Positions 1 through 11,100 of a stretch of 64,000 nucleotides of DNA are shown one piece after another. The position numbers and the translations under genes are program-made. The notes beneath the pieces were generated by a model, which saw nothing but the letters and a program-made list of their open reading frames with translations, searched no databases and was not told where the DNA came from. Where the stretch lies: assembly GCA_003024785.1 (NCBI GenBank), contig PUQB01000104.1, positions 482,506 through 546,505 of the forward strand. The letters run 5' to 3'. Source of the DNA: Selaginella tamariscina. Lineage: Eukaryota > Streptophyta > Lycopodiopsida > Selaginellales > Selaginellaceae. Position 1 is the stretch's first letter. Each line of letters begins with the position of its first letter.

Positions 1-185
1 AGAGAGAGAGAAAGAGAGTCGTCTTATATAATCACTTAAGTCGATAAATTAAGTCTATAGCGACTTACGATTCTATACAATTATATATACTGAGATCATT
101 AACTATTGATGATAATCTCTTACGCATACAAACAAAAATACACGCACCCACATGCAAATACGCATGTGCACAAGTTGAGGATGCA

Positions 186-3100
186 TTACAGCTCAATGAC
201 CACCGTTGCTCGTGAGTATAAAATACAAGTACATTCTACAGATGTAACTTAGCATGTGTACAAATTATTTATGAGAGAGAGAGACAAGAGGGGCCTACCT
301 GTTCGAGCCAAGGAAAAGCAGCATCAAGGAAGTGTTGTTATGAAGAATTTGCATGACGGCACGCATCATTGAAGCAGCTGTTGTATTTGACAAATGCTCG
401 AACGCAGGACCGGTCTGATTCATCATCCTCACCAGTAACAGGTCATCTTCTGCCGACAATGCTTCCTCATACGCCGAGTCCACGTCACCACCGTGCAGAT
501 TCTAACAGTGTATACAATATTATAAGTGTGTGTTTGCAAAACACATGTACATAACACAAATGCATGTCACTATGCGTCAATCATAATCCGATGGACACAC
601 ATGTACACAAAACACCTGATACAGTATGTAGAGAAATATTTACACGTATTATCCGGACTATCGTATATACCTCCATTGCTCGTGTCCAGAATAGCCATGA
701 AGGCGCTGCAACTTGCTTTGCAGGCTCCATTGCAGTCTCCAGAATCATGTCTGGCAGCTTATCAACTACAAGTTCGTCCCCTGCATGAAAGTCAAACCTT
801 ATTACTATGAATGTGTCATATAATGCCCTAGTACTACAACTATATGCATATATAGTTGTAGTCATAACCATCCATTTCAGTGCGTGCGTGCGTGCGTGCT
901 GTGGTGTTTGCGTTCCATACTGACCAGGAGCTCCTCTGATGGCTTCAAGTGTAGCTTCATCCTTTGAGGCTCTCCACACGCTTCTCGCTGAAGGGCCTTC
1001 TCCATGTCGGGCTCTATCCCATGCTCGTCTTGCAACCGGTGGCTGATCTTGGAAGTCAGAAGACAAGGTCACCTGAACACAGCAACCTATTACCATTCAT
1101 TTCTATCACAAGTGATAAAGAATTGAAGAGGAAGTTTATTGAAAAATAAAGCATTTTAAAGAAAAATAAGCCACGTGTAGTACATTATAATAGCATATAT
1201 TGCCAATGACATGTAAACTTGTACATGCCCGCACACGATATGAAATTGAATACCATTATCGTTAAATATATAAATGATACATAACCAATATTGGAAATAT
1301 GCATTTATACCTCATCAGAAGAGGCAAAATTTGGGCTTTTCCGTACTGTAGTGTAGTTTGTCGTACGTAGCTCCTGGTTGCTGTAGGGTGAATCTCTTCC
1401 ACTGCCAGAGTGAACGGAGAATCTTTCTTCGTAGTCAGAGAGTTTAAAGAGTTCTCTCGTATTGCGAGACGAATATTCCAGTGTTGAAATGTTTCTGCTA
1501 CCAGTAGAACTGAATTTGCCCGAACCTGTTAAGTACAGTGTCACATAGATATGTATATATAAAATATACAATATCCTGGATTAAAGTTGATATTATTATA
1601 ATCCAGCATTTCTACTTTAGTTAATAACCTTTTTCGATATTCTCCCCAGACCGTTCAAGACGTTGGACTCTGTCTTGCAAGGAAAGCATGCTCTCTTGAC
1701 AGGTGCACATGAAATCCTGGAAAAGGAAAGTTAGAGAAGCACTCTCTATGCATTTATACATTAGTATATGTGTGTTTGCGCCTGCGACCAGAGTGTGTGT
1801 GTGTGAGAGAGAGAGAGTGCTTGGTATTTGTACATATGTACAGTGTGTGATATCGGGAATACGCAAGTACACATGTACAAAGTATAGACGTGAAGGTATA
1901 AGATGAACATGGTGTTATATTATATGATTAAAATATCTGAAGTGATTCTATAATATGTGACCCGTATCTGTCCGCAAAGGGATACTCTTGCAGTGCGGTC
2001 ATCAGAAGCCATGAAACTGTTCGGAGCTGCATTAGGAGTTACAAACCCACTTGTTCCTCCCAGGCAACAGCTCCATAAACACACACACTCACACATCCGG
2101 GAGGAATTATATTTATTATATGCATGAAAACATTTGTGCCATAATTCAAAATACCTGTAGCATTTCTAGAAGCTCTGTCTGTCCACGCTCCAGCTGACAT
2201 ATCTGTCGCTGAATTAAAATCCAATCACTGCCACCGAAGCTTTGTCCATCACCTCCTGCTTCCCACCGATCAACCTACAATGACAGTATATATACATATA
2301 GAAGCCTACACACACGTACAAAGATATAGATATCAATAGATAAAACACAAATAAATCTACTCGTACGCATAAAACAAATACATACACATGTACACACCTT
2401 TTCCTCACTCTGCTCCTGAGGCGTAGGAGTGATTGTTCTTGTTTCTGGCTTGGAGCTGACTTCCAAAGGAATAACAGTAGTAATTTCAGAAGAGGAGGTT
2501 CACATTCGACCTTGAGCTGTTGTTATCATCTGTTGCTTCTCTGGAAACAGGCGTGCGGCTGCCTGCCTCGGCAGACACGAATCTTTTCGCTTCCAGATGA
2601 GCCTCTACGGTCTTCTGCACGTTCCTCTGTAAGATGCACACAACGCACAAACATATAGTAAGTTTTGTTTACACACACACACACACACACACAAATACCT
2701 TGTGAAGGCGACACCCGTGGTACAGCAACTTCAACTTCCCAATTGTCCAGCGTTTTGCTGTCCAGCTTGCGGAAAAAATCTGGATTCGGTTTCAAGTCGC
2801 TGGTTGCCGGGGCTCTTTTCTGCCAGATCGAGTTTTATCCTCCAGAGGGATCGACGACCTAATATGTCAAAAGCCCTCATATTAATTGTGTTGTATTCAG
2901 CTAATATTGTATACAGAAGTGGTGTGTGTGTGTATGTGTTTCATACACAACCACGAATTCACCAAGCAGATACCTACTCGGACTTTTCGGATATTCCACC
3001 TGCTTCTGCCTCTGGTTCTTTCCAGCAGCGGGAGAAGCTAGGTGTTTCCTCTAAAGGACTGTTCACACCTGCATATAAATGCATATAAGACTAAAATCAG

Positions 3101-4520
3101 GTACACCAGACGGAAATACGTATATAACATATCACCTTCGTTTATGGATCATATATGTCACAGATTTTCGATACTCTCACAGACACCCAATCGCACATAC
3201 TCACAAGCATACATACATATTCATATTACGTGTACATGTATGTATATTGTAAAAGAATATGTGCATCTTACTCTTGAGTTTCAAAGAGGAATCTAACTCA
3301 GGTCCTGGAACTGTCTTCCAAACTTGGATAGCACACGTAACAGCGTCTCGTACTGGTTTCACCTAATCAAATTGCAACCAAAGACCCTAAGCAAAAAAAT
3401 ACAGTAACACATTTATTGTATGAGAAAGTTTTGATTAATATCAATATTATTGACAAATAATTCAAGGGTTAAGTAAATAGAACTCAAACGCATGTACCTT
3501 ATCAAAGCGATAAGAATCTAGTACACCAAGCGTTGATGGTTTCATTTTCGAGAGGCCCGGACTGGCAAGAAGAGACAATGTCTCTGCAGCAGCTTTCGCG
3601 CTGTCCAATCGCTACTGTGAAGAGACTCTTGGACACACGGCACAAGCTGGGCCAGATTTTCATCCCCTGAATCCTTGACCACCTGCATTGTATATAATAA
3701 ATCATACTATTTTATGTACAGCTAGTTACAATCATACGAGTTATTTATACTCAAACTACTAGGTATATAAAACACAAATATGCACTTTTACAATATATAC
3801 TATATATAATATTGTTATATATTCTGTACACAAGAAAACATATAAAAGTGCATGAAAACCCACACTACGTACTCGAGAGAGACTGCCGCTGGCGGATAAC
3901 AATGCCGCTCTCGCCATGAAACCGGGATTTGACAAGACTTTAACAATCCGAGAAGTTAGCCGATGGACACAAGCCGGTGTGAGGTTAGGCGCGCTTTCGA
4001 TCACCCTGCCAAGGCACATTGCCGCACCAACCTGTACATTCTTCGTCTGCTCACCCATAGCATCAAAAAGCGGCTTTGTATACACGGCCAAGAAGCCGCC
4101 TTGCGGAGTCGAATTCTCTGCCGGAGGAACTCTCGCAACAAGCACACCCATAGTCTCAACACACACATCCCTGATCTGCGTGTCGGGATCCTTGAGCCTC
4201 CGTATCACGAACGAAACAATCCGAGACAGATGAGGCGATAACACCTCCCCGTGAAGAACAGAGAGCGCCGCGAGGATTCTAACACATTCTTTACGTACCG
4301 TGAGCTTCTGATCCGCTCCGACATCGAAAATGCAGGACAAGAACACGCCGATTCCTTCCTGGGAGAGATTCTCAGCGATCTTTTGCAGCTCTTCCACCGC
4401 CATCTGCTGCGTGTCGCGATCGCCTAGCTTGTTCAGCGCCGAGAGGATCGTCAGCTTGAGCTCCATCGCCGCCCGCGCCCTCGCCGTCCTCCCGCTGATC
4501 TGAGCCATGCCGGACGTCAC
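186..4520 (-). CDS. TOR1/SPR2-like: TORTIFOLIA1/SPIRAL2-like microtubule-associated protein, 12-13 exons
   Basis: Plant-specific HEAT-repeat protein that binds cortical microtubules and their minus ends and controls growth direction. Exons read from the minus strand: 3873-4520, 3498-3682, 3272-3362, 2978-3068, 2699-2858, 2398-2626, 2155-2274, 1629-1716, 1311-1525, 925-1072, 671-780, 299-501, and a tentative last one near 186-213 whose phase I could not settle. The first exon encodes the N-terminal HEAT block (LKLTILSALNKLGDRDTQQM; later KPLFDAMGEQTKNVQVGA). Later exons give the NPDFFRKL motif, the coiled coil (WILIQRQICQLERGQTELL) and the C-terminal GEGPSARSVWRASKDEATLE block, in the order known for the family. 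ATG at 4520 is followed by a second at 4508; either could start. Apparent indels near 3592-3596 (RK|AAETL), 2498-2503 and 326-331, and possibly in 2789-2822, break the frame although both sides stay conserved. Microsatellites sit in most introns. Family is certain; exact ends are not. Confidence 0.88.
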
Positions 4521-4838
4521 CTAGAAACTGTTTAGGGCTCCTGTAGCTATGGCGGAAAGAATGCGCTCCGTCGATCGAAACGGCCTTAATCTCGCCAGAT
4601 GGAGCCTATTTATCACCGTCGATTTCGAATAGGCAAATCGACGGGAGATGTAATCGGACCAAAACCCTGACGGAGTTTCACAAATGATAACCCTTTTTGT
4701 TCGGACAGTGATCAACTTATCGGATTGGCGCTCATGAATAGGCATTGAGAGATCTACAGATCGAAAAGCTCCTTGAAATTGTAAGTTTCTCTCTCTTTTT
4801 TAGCGGATTACACAACAGAATATCGCAGATCCAGTTGC
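4521..4838. promoter_or_regulatory. Short divergent promoter region between TOR1-like and SMT2
   Basis: About 320 bp separate the TOR1-like start (minus) and the sterol methyltransferase start (plus), so both 5' UTRs and promoters must fit here. A GTAAGT at 4780-4785 followed by a pyrimidine-rich stretch could be part of a 5'-UTR intron of the plus gene, but this is weak. No clear TATA box was recognised. Confidence 0.4.
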
Positions 4839-5998
4839 ATGGAGTATATGGAATCGACATGGATCATGCTATTCGGTACAGGAGCAGCAGTCGCAGCTGC
4901 AGGTCTCTACTGGGTCATGTGCGTGGCCGGAGCTGCTGAACAGAAGGGAAAGAGAGCTGTAGATCTGGGAGGTGGATCTCTCTCTAGAACTGAAGTCGCT
5001 GGAAACTACAAAGAGTACGCCGCCTTCTTCGACAAGCCCAAGCAGATTGACACTCCGGATAAGGTCCCAAAGCTTGTTGACACCTTCTACAACCTTGTAA
5101 CAGACATATACGAGTGGGGGGGGACAGAGCTTCCATTTCTCTCCCGCCGTCCCCGGCGTGAGCCACCGGGAGCAGACCAAGCTGCACGAGGAGTACGTCG
5201 CAGATCTGCTGCATCTCAGGCCGGGGATGCGCGTCCTAGACGCCGGGTGCGGGGTCGGGGGCCCATGCGGGCAATCGCCTCCCACTCCGGCGCGAACGTT
5301 GTCGGGATTACCATCAACGACTACCAAGTTGCGCGTGCCAGAAGCCACAACAAGAAGGCCGGTCTAGATCATCTCTGCGAGGTTAGAAATGCCCTCTTAT
5401 ATAAGTATTAGTTCTGAAATCTTATCAATGCAGGTGATTTGCGGGAACTTCTTACACATGCCATTCTCTAAGGAGAGCTTTGACGCGGCATACTCGATCG
5501 AGGCGACGTGCCATGCCCCGCAGCTTAAGGATGTGTACGGGGAGATTTTCCGTGTGCTCAAGCCGGGGAGTCTGTATGTCTCTTACGAGTGGGTGACGAC
5601 TCCAAAGTACAGACACGAGGAAGCGGAGCACGTGGAGATTATACACGGGATTGAGCATGGAGACGCACTCCCCGGGCTGAGGAGCCATAGACAGGTTGTG
5701 GAGATTGCCAAAGAGGTCGGCTTTGAGGTTCTAGAGGACAGGGATCTAGCATTGCCGCCTGCACATCCGTGGTGGAGCAGGCTCAAGATGGGGAGGCTCG
5801 CCTACTACAGGAACCATATTGTCATCGCTCTGCTATCCTTCCTAGGCATTGCACCCCAGGGAGTTGTTGAGGTCCATGAGATGCTCTTTAAGACAGCCAT
5901 GTATCTGACTCGAGGGGGAGACTGGTATCTTCACACCAATGCACCTCCTTGTGTGTCGGAAACCTGACCCTGCTGCTCCCGTTGTTTCTTCCTCCTGA
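4839..5998 (+). CDS. SMT2: Sterol 24-C-methyltransferase 2 (24-methylenelophenol C-methyltransferase)
   Basis: Adds the second methyl group to the sterol side chain from S-adenosylmethionine, leading to sitosterol-type sterols; a membrane-anchored ER enzyme. The N-terminus has a hydrophobic anchor (LFGTGAAVAAAGLYWVMCVA) followed by GKRAVDL, as in SMT2 rather than SMT1. Next come the sterol-binding YEWG..SFHFS region, the SAM motif LDAGCGVGG, the IEATCHAP motif and the C-terminal WWSRLKMGRLAYYRNH block. Two exons, 4839-5381 and 5434-5998, flank a 52-nt intron (GTTAGA...TGCAG) that removes an in-frame TAG. Three indels break the frame: a G run at 5115-5122 (two bases short), 5262-5265 (one short) and 5916-5921 (one short). 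Past the last one the conserved IFTPMHLLVCRKP tail is read in another frame and ends at TGA 5996-5998. A second ATG lies at 4848. Confidence 0.9.
5382..5433 (+). other. 52-nt intron in SMT2
   Basis: GT-AG intron between Glu and Val codons (CTGCGAG|GTTAGA ... AATGCAG|GTGATT). Without removal the frame meets TAG. It is among the shortest introns in the window. Confidence 0.85.
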
Positions 5999-6730
5999 TC
6001 GGTTTCTTTCGGGTTTTTTTCTTCTTTTTGTTTCTTTTTTTTTAATTTTATTTTTTTTGTTTGCTGGGTTTATAGGTGTTTAAGAAATATAAGAACACAG
6101 GAGGCAACAGGAGTCTCTGTGGGATTTTCAGCAAGGGGAGGTACTTATGATGTTTCCTTATGAATGAATAAGGCCACCACAGAGAAACTGTTGATGTTTT
6201 TGTTTCTTAGAAGTTGAATGGGAAAGGGCTACTCTGTTTTCTTTAATATGTTGAGTATATCCGAATATGCTCCAGTATTATATTAAAAAGACATGAAATG
6301 CATCTGAAATAATATAAATATATGTAAAATGATGTGACTGCTGGTGACAAATCCTTGTACAGAATCTAGAAAACCAAGCCAGCAATTTAGACTATTCTAT
6401 ACTTTTACTGTAGCAAGTGCGAACAAAACAAAAACGAAGAAAAAGTATATGTCCATGTCGAAGTTTTATAATATTATATAGTTAAATAAAGCTAGTAGAA
6501 TTTAAATTTTATTAGTTAAGCAATATTTAAAAGAAACTAAAATATTAATAAGACGAAGTCATATACTAATAAACTATTCTTCTATTATTTATTATATACT
6601 AATTTTATATTAATATACAGCATAATGCATTTTATATATACACAAAGGTCATATACTAATAAATATCAATGTATACTTCTGTGCACACGGACACACACGC
6701 GCGTATACACACACACAAGTAAGCTCTCAA
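5999..6730. other. Intergenic, convergent 3' ends (SMT2 and TYW3-Kelch)
   Basis: T-rich stretch right after the SMT2 stop (about 6008-6060), then AT-rich sequence with short microsatellites. No coding signal. In particular there is no trace of a TYW2 methyltransferase domain that could extend the TYW3-Kelch gene on the minus strand. Confidence 0.6.
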
Positions 6731-6769
6731 AAGATCCGGGTTCAAATCCCGGCATCCTCAATTTTTTTT
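6731..6769 (+). tRNA. tRNA 3'-half (T arm, acceptor 3' strand, oligo-T); 5' half missing
   Basis: CCGGG-TTCAAAT-CCCGG at 6736-6752 is a perfect 5-bp T stem with a canonical 7-nt T loop. It is followed by CATCCTC plus discriminator A (6753-6760) and a run of eight T (6762-6769), as at a Pol III terminator. A 5' acceptor strand GAGGATG and a D arm are absent from the preceding 130 bp, which are (CA)-rich. It is best read as a tRNA fragment. The isotype is unknown. Confidence 0.6.
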
Positions 6770-6835
6770 GTGTAACTAGCACAAAGTCCATACACATGTC
6801 TATACAGGTACATATACACAAGTACATTTAAGCAT

Positions 6836-7164
6836 TTAATAAATATCAATACCTAGAAACTCCTTAACATCAAAGGAGAAAGACGTGCTAAACATGGTCC
6901 CAAATGCATAACAAGATGCCCCTCCACCAATAACATATAGTTTATCACCAACCAGATTTGCGGTGTGTCTTACAAGCAGGCACTCTTCCGGAAGGCATAT
7001 GTTCACTCGTCTCCAGGCTAAGTCCTCAACATCCAGCATAAATAAGCTCTTTGCCTGCTTCAGCGTTGGACACCCCCCCAAAACTGCTATATATTTCCCA
7101 ATCACCGTGCAAGAGTGACTAAACCTTGCTACAGGAGCTTCACCTATAGTGTATATTCATGAAC

Positions 7165-7206
<42 letters not shown>

Positions 7207-9803
7207 CTCCAGTGAAGACTTTAGTCCATCGAAGCACTTGTGTGCATAGCATGTACAAATCCCCGAAGATATTCTTGCCATCGTGGCCACCAAACAAGTA
7301 AAGCTTACTTCCGACGGTACAGAGTGTGTGTGAATATCGAGGTGAAGGAAAATCCCCTGCACACTCCACACGTGACCATGTCATGTTCACCGTGTCCAGT
7401 ACATACATGTCCCCTAGTACACCTTCCACACCCAATCCTCCAAACACGTATATTCTCTCATCAACGACTGCTGCGGCATGTCGATGCCTGTTATGGAATG
7501 TTTAGATATGTTTATACGGAATACACATGCATATATATATGTCTATGTGTACATAACATTCTAAGAGCCTTAAACGTACACATATAGTATATAGCTTCTC
7601 ACACCACACACACACACCTGGGGATGAAATCCACACCATAAACGTTTGGACGAGTGATCTCCAAATTGTTGGGATCAATGACAAGCACGTCCCCCAGAAA
7701 AACCTGTGGTCCCATTCTTCCACCAATTACCCATATCTTCTCACCCACAACTGAAGCCGTTTGAGCCATTCGAGGTAGAATATCCTTGTATATTGCTGCT
7801 TTAGATATATGTTGTATTAGATCTCAGACAGAAACATAATATATATACTTCCATATATATACATACCTTGACCATTTGGTCTTCTGCCGTGAATAATACT
7901 ATGTCATTCAGACGGGAATGCCTTCCAGGGCCTCCATAGCCACCGAATATCACTAAGCCGCCGCTTATGGTGCACGCTGAATGCCCCCATCTTTGTAAAA
8001 CTCGTGCTTGATCGAATTAGAGTTCAAAACAGCTCCTTCTGAAAAAGCACGTCAGCCAACGTGTGTGTGCAGGAGTAGCATGGAAACAAGGTTTATATCA
8101 CAGGAAACTCGGTAGTTGATTAAAACTGCATGAATCTCTCATATAATATAAAACGCACGCACACATACAAGTAATTTCTATATGCAACTAAATATCATAT
8201 GGTACACTTCTCCATGGCGAAGTAGCAGGAAGGTGTCCTAAGGTGAAAATGCGTTTACAAAATTAAGATACAATATTATATAGCCATACACACGCAGATA
8301 TATATATATGCTATATAAACTACATTATAACTATCTATTGTCAAGAAACAGGCATGTACCTGAACTGAAAGAGCGTCGTGTGCAACGAGCAGATAGAAGA
8401 ATCATAGCTCTCTGCTCACATCAGGCGCTCAAAAGTTTTGAAAGTACGTGTCAAACACTTTCTGGGAGATTTTTGTACCTGCTGTGCTCTCATCAAACCA
8501 GGTTGCACCACTCTCATGCAGCCGGTCGGAGGTAGATTCTTGTCCACCCCATCACCGTCGCTCAATTCTCCGTGAACTTCTACAGTCGAGCATATATCTT
8601 CGACCTTGAAATGTTCGTCATTTGTCACTTTAATTGGAGCATCCAACGTAGACAATGCCCCGCTTTGGAACTATATAAGGCAAGTATCACATTAAATACA
8701 GCTTAGTTGCATGTATATAAATAATCCGCTAATATTAGATAGAATACATAAACAACCAAAAAGAGGAATATGCTTATAACATGATGGCTGGCAAAAACCC
8801 TCTCGAAGCCGGTATATAAGTTATCTTGTGGTTATTGAAGTAAATTAATTAACACATACAGAGACACAATCTTAAGACGCCTATATAGACATATACACAC
8901 GCACACACCTATCACATACATACACATTCATAATGAAAACTTACTTGGGTGATGAAAGATTCTAAGAATTTATCAGTTCTCTGCTTGTTTTGCTCCATTT
9001 TTGCGGTTTGCCAGTAGAGAAAGATATCTCAGATATTCATCGGATACATGAAGCTTTCCATTCTCCCCCACTGGCACCTCCAGGCGGATCGAACATCGAA
9101 TTGCCACCATAATCCTCTTCTTAATACTTGTAATTCCTAAAGACATATAGAACAAATGTATACTAAGCGAAAATACATAGTATGTATATGTACGATATAT
9201 AGATACTATGTATTTACGCTTAGTATACATTTGTTCTATATATAGAACATATATATGTAAAATAAGGAAAGACTCCACTCTGTGTATGAATACTATGTTA
9301 TGTATCTACCATACACATACATAGCAATCCTGATTGTCTGTGTGTATGTTTTATATTACTCGTACCAGTACAGCGTGTAATATCTACCTGATTCTCTGAA
9401 CCCGGCAGAGATTGCACAAGCAACAATCTCCTGTGCAGCAGAAACGCTAACGCAATCCAAAGCAAGAATGAAAGGCTCAAATCTAAACACAAGTAGCTCA
9501 TTCTCCTCATTCCCAATGAATCTACGAGCAGCTGATACAATCCTGCGGATCGACCTGTTCGTGGCTCACAAGCAACCAATCCCCTCCTTTCTTCTTCTTC
9601 TTTTTCCCCGTACCTGGAGAGTCCTCACTGAAGAGCGTGATCCGACCCGAACACGAGCTCGTAGTAAAGAAATCCGGGTGCGCATTTACTCTGCCGATAA
9701 AAGCAGCGATCGGCGCATCGATTCCGCCTTTTCTAGATCGATCCGTGCTCTCGGACGCGAGCGCCGCCATCGCCCTGTTCTTTCGCTCGTCGAAATCCGC
9801 CAT
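6836..9803 (-). CDS. TYW3-like: TYW3-Kelch protein of wybutosine synthesis, lacking the TYW2 domain
   Basis: Wybutosine enzymes modify guanosine 37 of tRNA-Phe; TYW3 is the SAM-dependent N4-methyltransferase step. Start ATG at 9801-9803. Exons: 9388-9803, 8945-9136, 8479-8670, 7867-8038, 7618-7798, 7207-7487, 6836-7143. The TYW3 domain is in exons 1-2 (FFTTSSCSGRI, LLVFRFEPFILALDC, IRCSIRLEVPVG). Kelch repeats fill the last four exons (WGHSACT..LVIFGGYGG; VVGEKIWVIGGRMGP; VVDERIYVFGGLG; YLFGGHDGKNIFGDLY; YVIGGGASCYAFGT). In flowering plants these parts are fused to a C-terminal TYW2 methyltransferase; here the protein stops about 20 residues after the last Kelch strand. Indels near 9538-9545, 8998-9002 (one extra A on the coding strand in a run of five) and 7997-8002 break the frame. 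A further small exon between 8340 and 8470 is possible. Confidence 0.87.
7164..7202. repeat. (GA)n microsatellite just inside a splice donor
   Basis: About 19 GA units. On the coding (minus) strand it reads (TC)n and begins directly after the GTCC donor of the exon ending at 7207. Confidence 0.9.
9145..9241. repeat. 39-bp near-perfect inverted repeat (hairpin) in TYW3-Kelch intron 1
   Basis: Left arm 9145-9183 and right arm 9203-9241 are reverse complements over 39 bp with one mismatch; the loop is 19 nt. It lies in the intron 9137-9387. It could be a tiny foldback/MITE-like insertion or a small-RNA precursor. Confidence 0.9.
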
Positions 9804-11100
9804 AGCCAACGCCGAAACCTAAACTGAGTTTAGGTTAAACTACAATGGCTGAATATTCTTTTTCCGTACACGTGTCAAGACAGCGTTTGACATAGTTATC
9901 CCACATGCAAAAGGTCGGATTGAATATGGTAGTCATAAAATTTGACGGTGTCCATAAAAGGGTCTAAAACTCATTTTTGTACTAATTTAATAAATATAGA
10001 TCAGCCCTAAGGATGTTTATATACACTTTATTTTATTAATCAATTATTTACAATTTAAAAATCAGTAGTTTATTCTCGGTATATCCTAGTATATGCTAGA
10101 AACGGAAAACAGGGGGAAGGTTAAGGGAGAGTTTAAGAAATTTTTAAACGTTGAAAGTGGCTTTGGTGTCTCTTTCGCTAAAGCATTGGTGGAGGGGGAT
10201 TTGGCGGGTGGGCTGTCTTAGTCAATTTAGCGGCATGAACATAAACAACAATAAAAACGAGAGCGTAGCTAGCGGTTTGCCAAATTAGAGGAGCTTCCAT
10301 TTTGGAGGGCTTTATTCACTTTCAAAATCCCTAGGCACAAGGGGGTCTCGTGGTCTCTCGCTGCGCGGGCAGATTTAGGGTTCTTCCTCCCGATTCGCGA
10401 TCTGCACAGGGTCTCGGCTGCCTCGGCTAGGTCTGTCGCTGCTCTTGTGATCCAGTTTTTCTCACGATTTCAGCCGCCAATGCTGCTTCTTGGATCGATT
10501 TCTAGGTTCTCAGATCGTATTTTTGGCCGTCATTTCTGCTCTCCTCCTCGATTCTAGCCTGTTCTCAGTGTTCTTGTGCTTCTGGAGGCGATTTGTCGGC
10601 CAGATCGCTATTTCTTGCGATTCAGTGTCTGCGAAATAGGTCGGAGGTGTTTTCAGCGGCCATTTCTGTTGTTTCGGACGCGATTCCGCTCTTTCTTGTG
10701 ATTCGGCGCCTCCGGATTAGGTCGGCGGATTTTTTAGTGCTCCTTGAAGCGATTTTTAGTCCAGATCGCGGTTTTTGTGATTCGCGCTTCCGAAGGGGTG
10801 TTTTACGTCGCCATTGCTGCTCCTTGAAGGGATTTCTAGGTCGAATTATTGTTTCTTGTGAAGAACGCGAATCACGGCGTTGAAATCTTGCAAAATGTGG
10901 CTCTTTAGGACAGATCCTTGGCCGCCAAGGTCCCTGGAGGTGTGTATTAGCATTCAGGAATGGGCATTCTAATGGGAAGCACGACTTCGGGATTTCGGTT
11001 GCTCATAGGACACTAGGGATTACCTCTACATGCACTCACTCTGCGGTGGTGGTCTTGGGTTTACTGTTTAACTGCGTTAAGGGGTTTTTCTTAGAAAACG
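9804..11100. promoter_or_regulatory. Divergent promoter and long katanin p80 leader
   Basis: 1.3 kb between the TYW3-Kelch and katanin p80 starts. 9804-10340 is AT-rich with no clear gene. From about 10340 the composition changes to GC-rich, T/C-rich leader-like sequence up to the katanin ATG at 11101. Within it, 10440-10865 repeats similar words (TTCTTGTGATTC, GCCATTTCTGCTGCTCC, AAGCGATTTCTAGGTC) with a loose period. Confidence 0.5.
10440..10865 (+). repeat. Degenerate minisatellite in the katanin p80 leader
   Basis: Diverged units carrying TTCTTGTGATTCGG..., AGGTCGG..., GCCATTTCTG... and GAAGCGATTT...TC-AGATCG recur three to four times. A 96-codon open frame at 10593-10883 is probably a by-product; it has no recognisable domain. 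Confidence 0.45.

Noticed and set aside
1975-2050. Extra TOR1-like exon in the intron 1717-2154
   Set aside because: An acceptor-like CAG and a short open stretch exist, but the adjoining exons (coiled coil to DFMCTCQESM) already match the family without a gap.
5115-5122. Programmed frameshifting in SMT2 and other genes
   Set aside because: Indels of both signs occur at unrelated positions in six genes, several of them in homopolymers, and no slippery site plus pseudoknot is evident; sequencing error is simpler.
6661-6760. A complete intron-containing tRNA gene
   Set aside because: No 5' acceptor strand, D arm or anticodon arm can be found upstream; only the 3' half is present.
9897-9975. 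USE-like ATCCCACATGC with a weak TATA-like word downstream, as a second small-RNA gene
   Set aside because: The TATA match is poor, the body would be very short, and no paired ends or GC island are seen.
10593-10883. 96-codon open frame upstream of katanin
   Set aside because: Low-complexity translation of repeated leader words, no domain, overlaps the likely 5' UTR.
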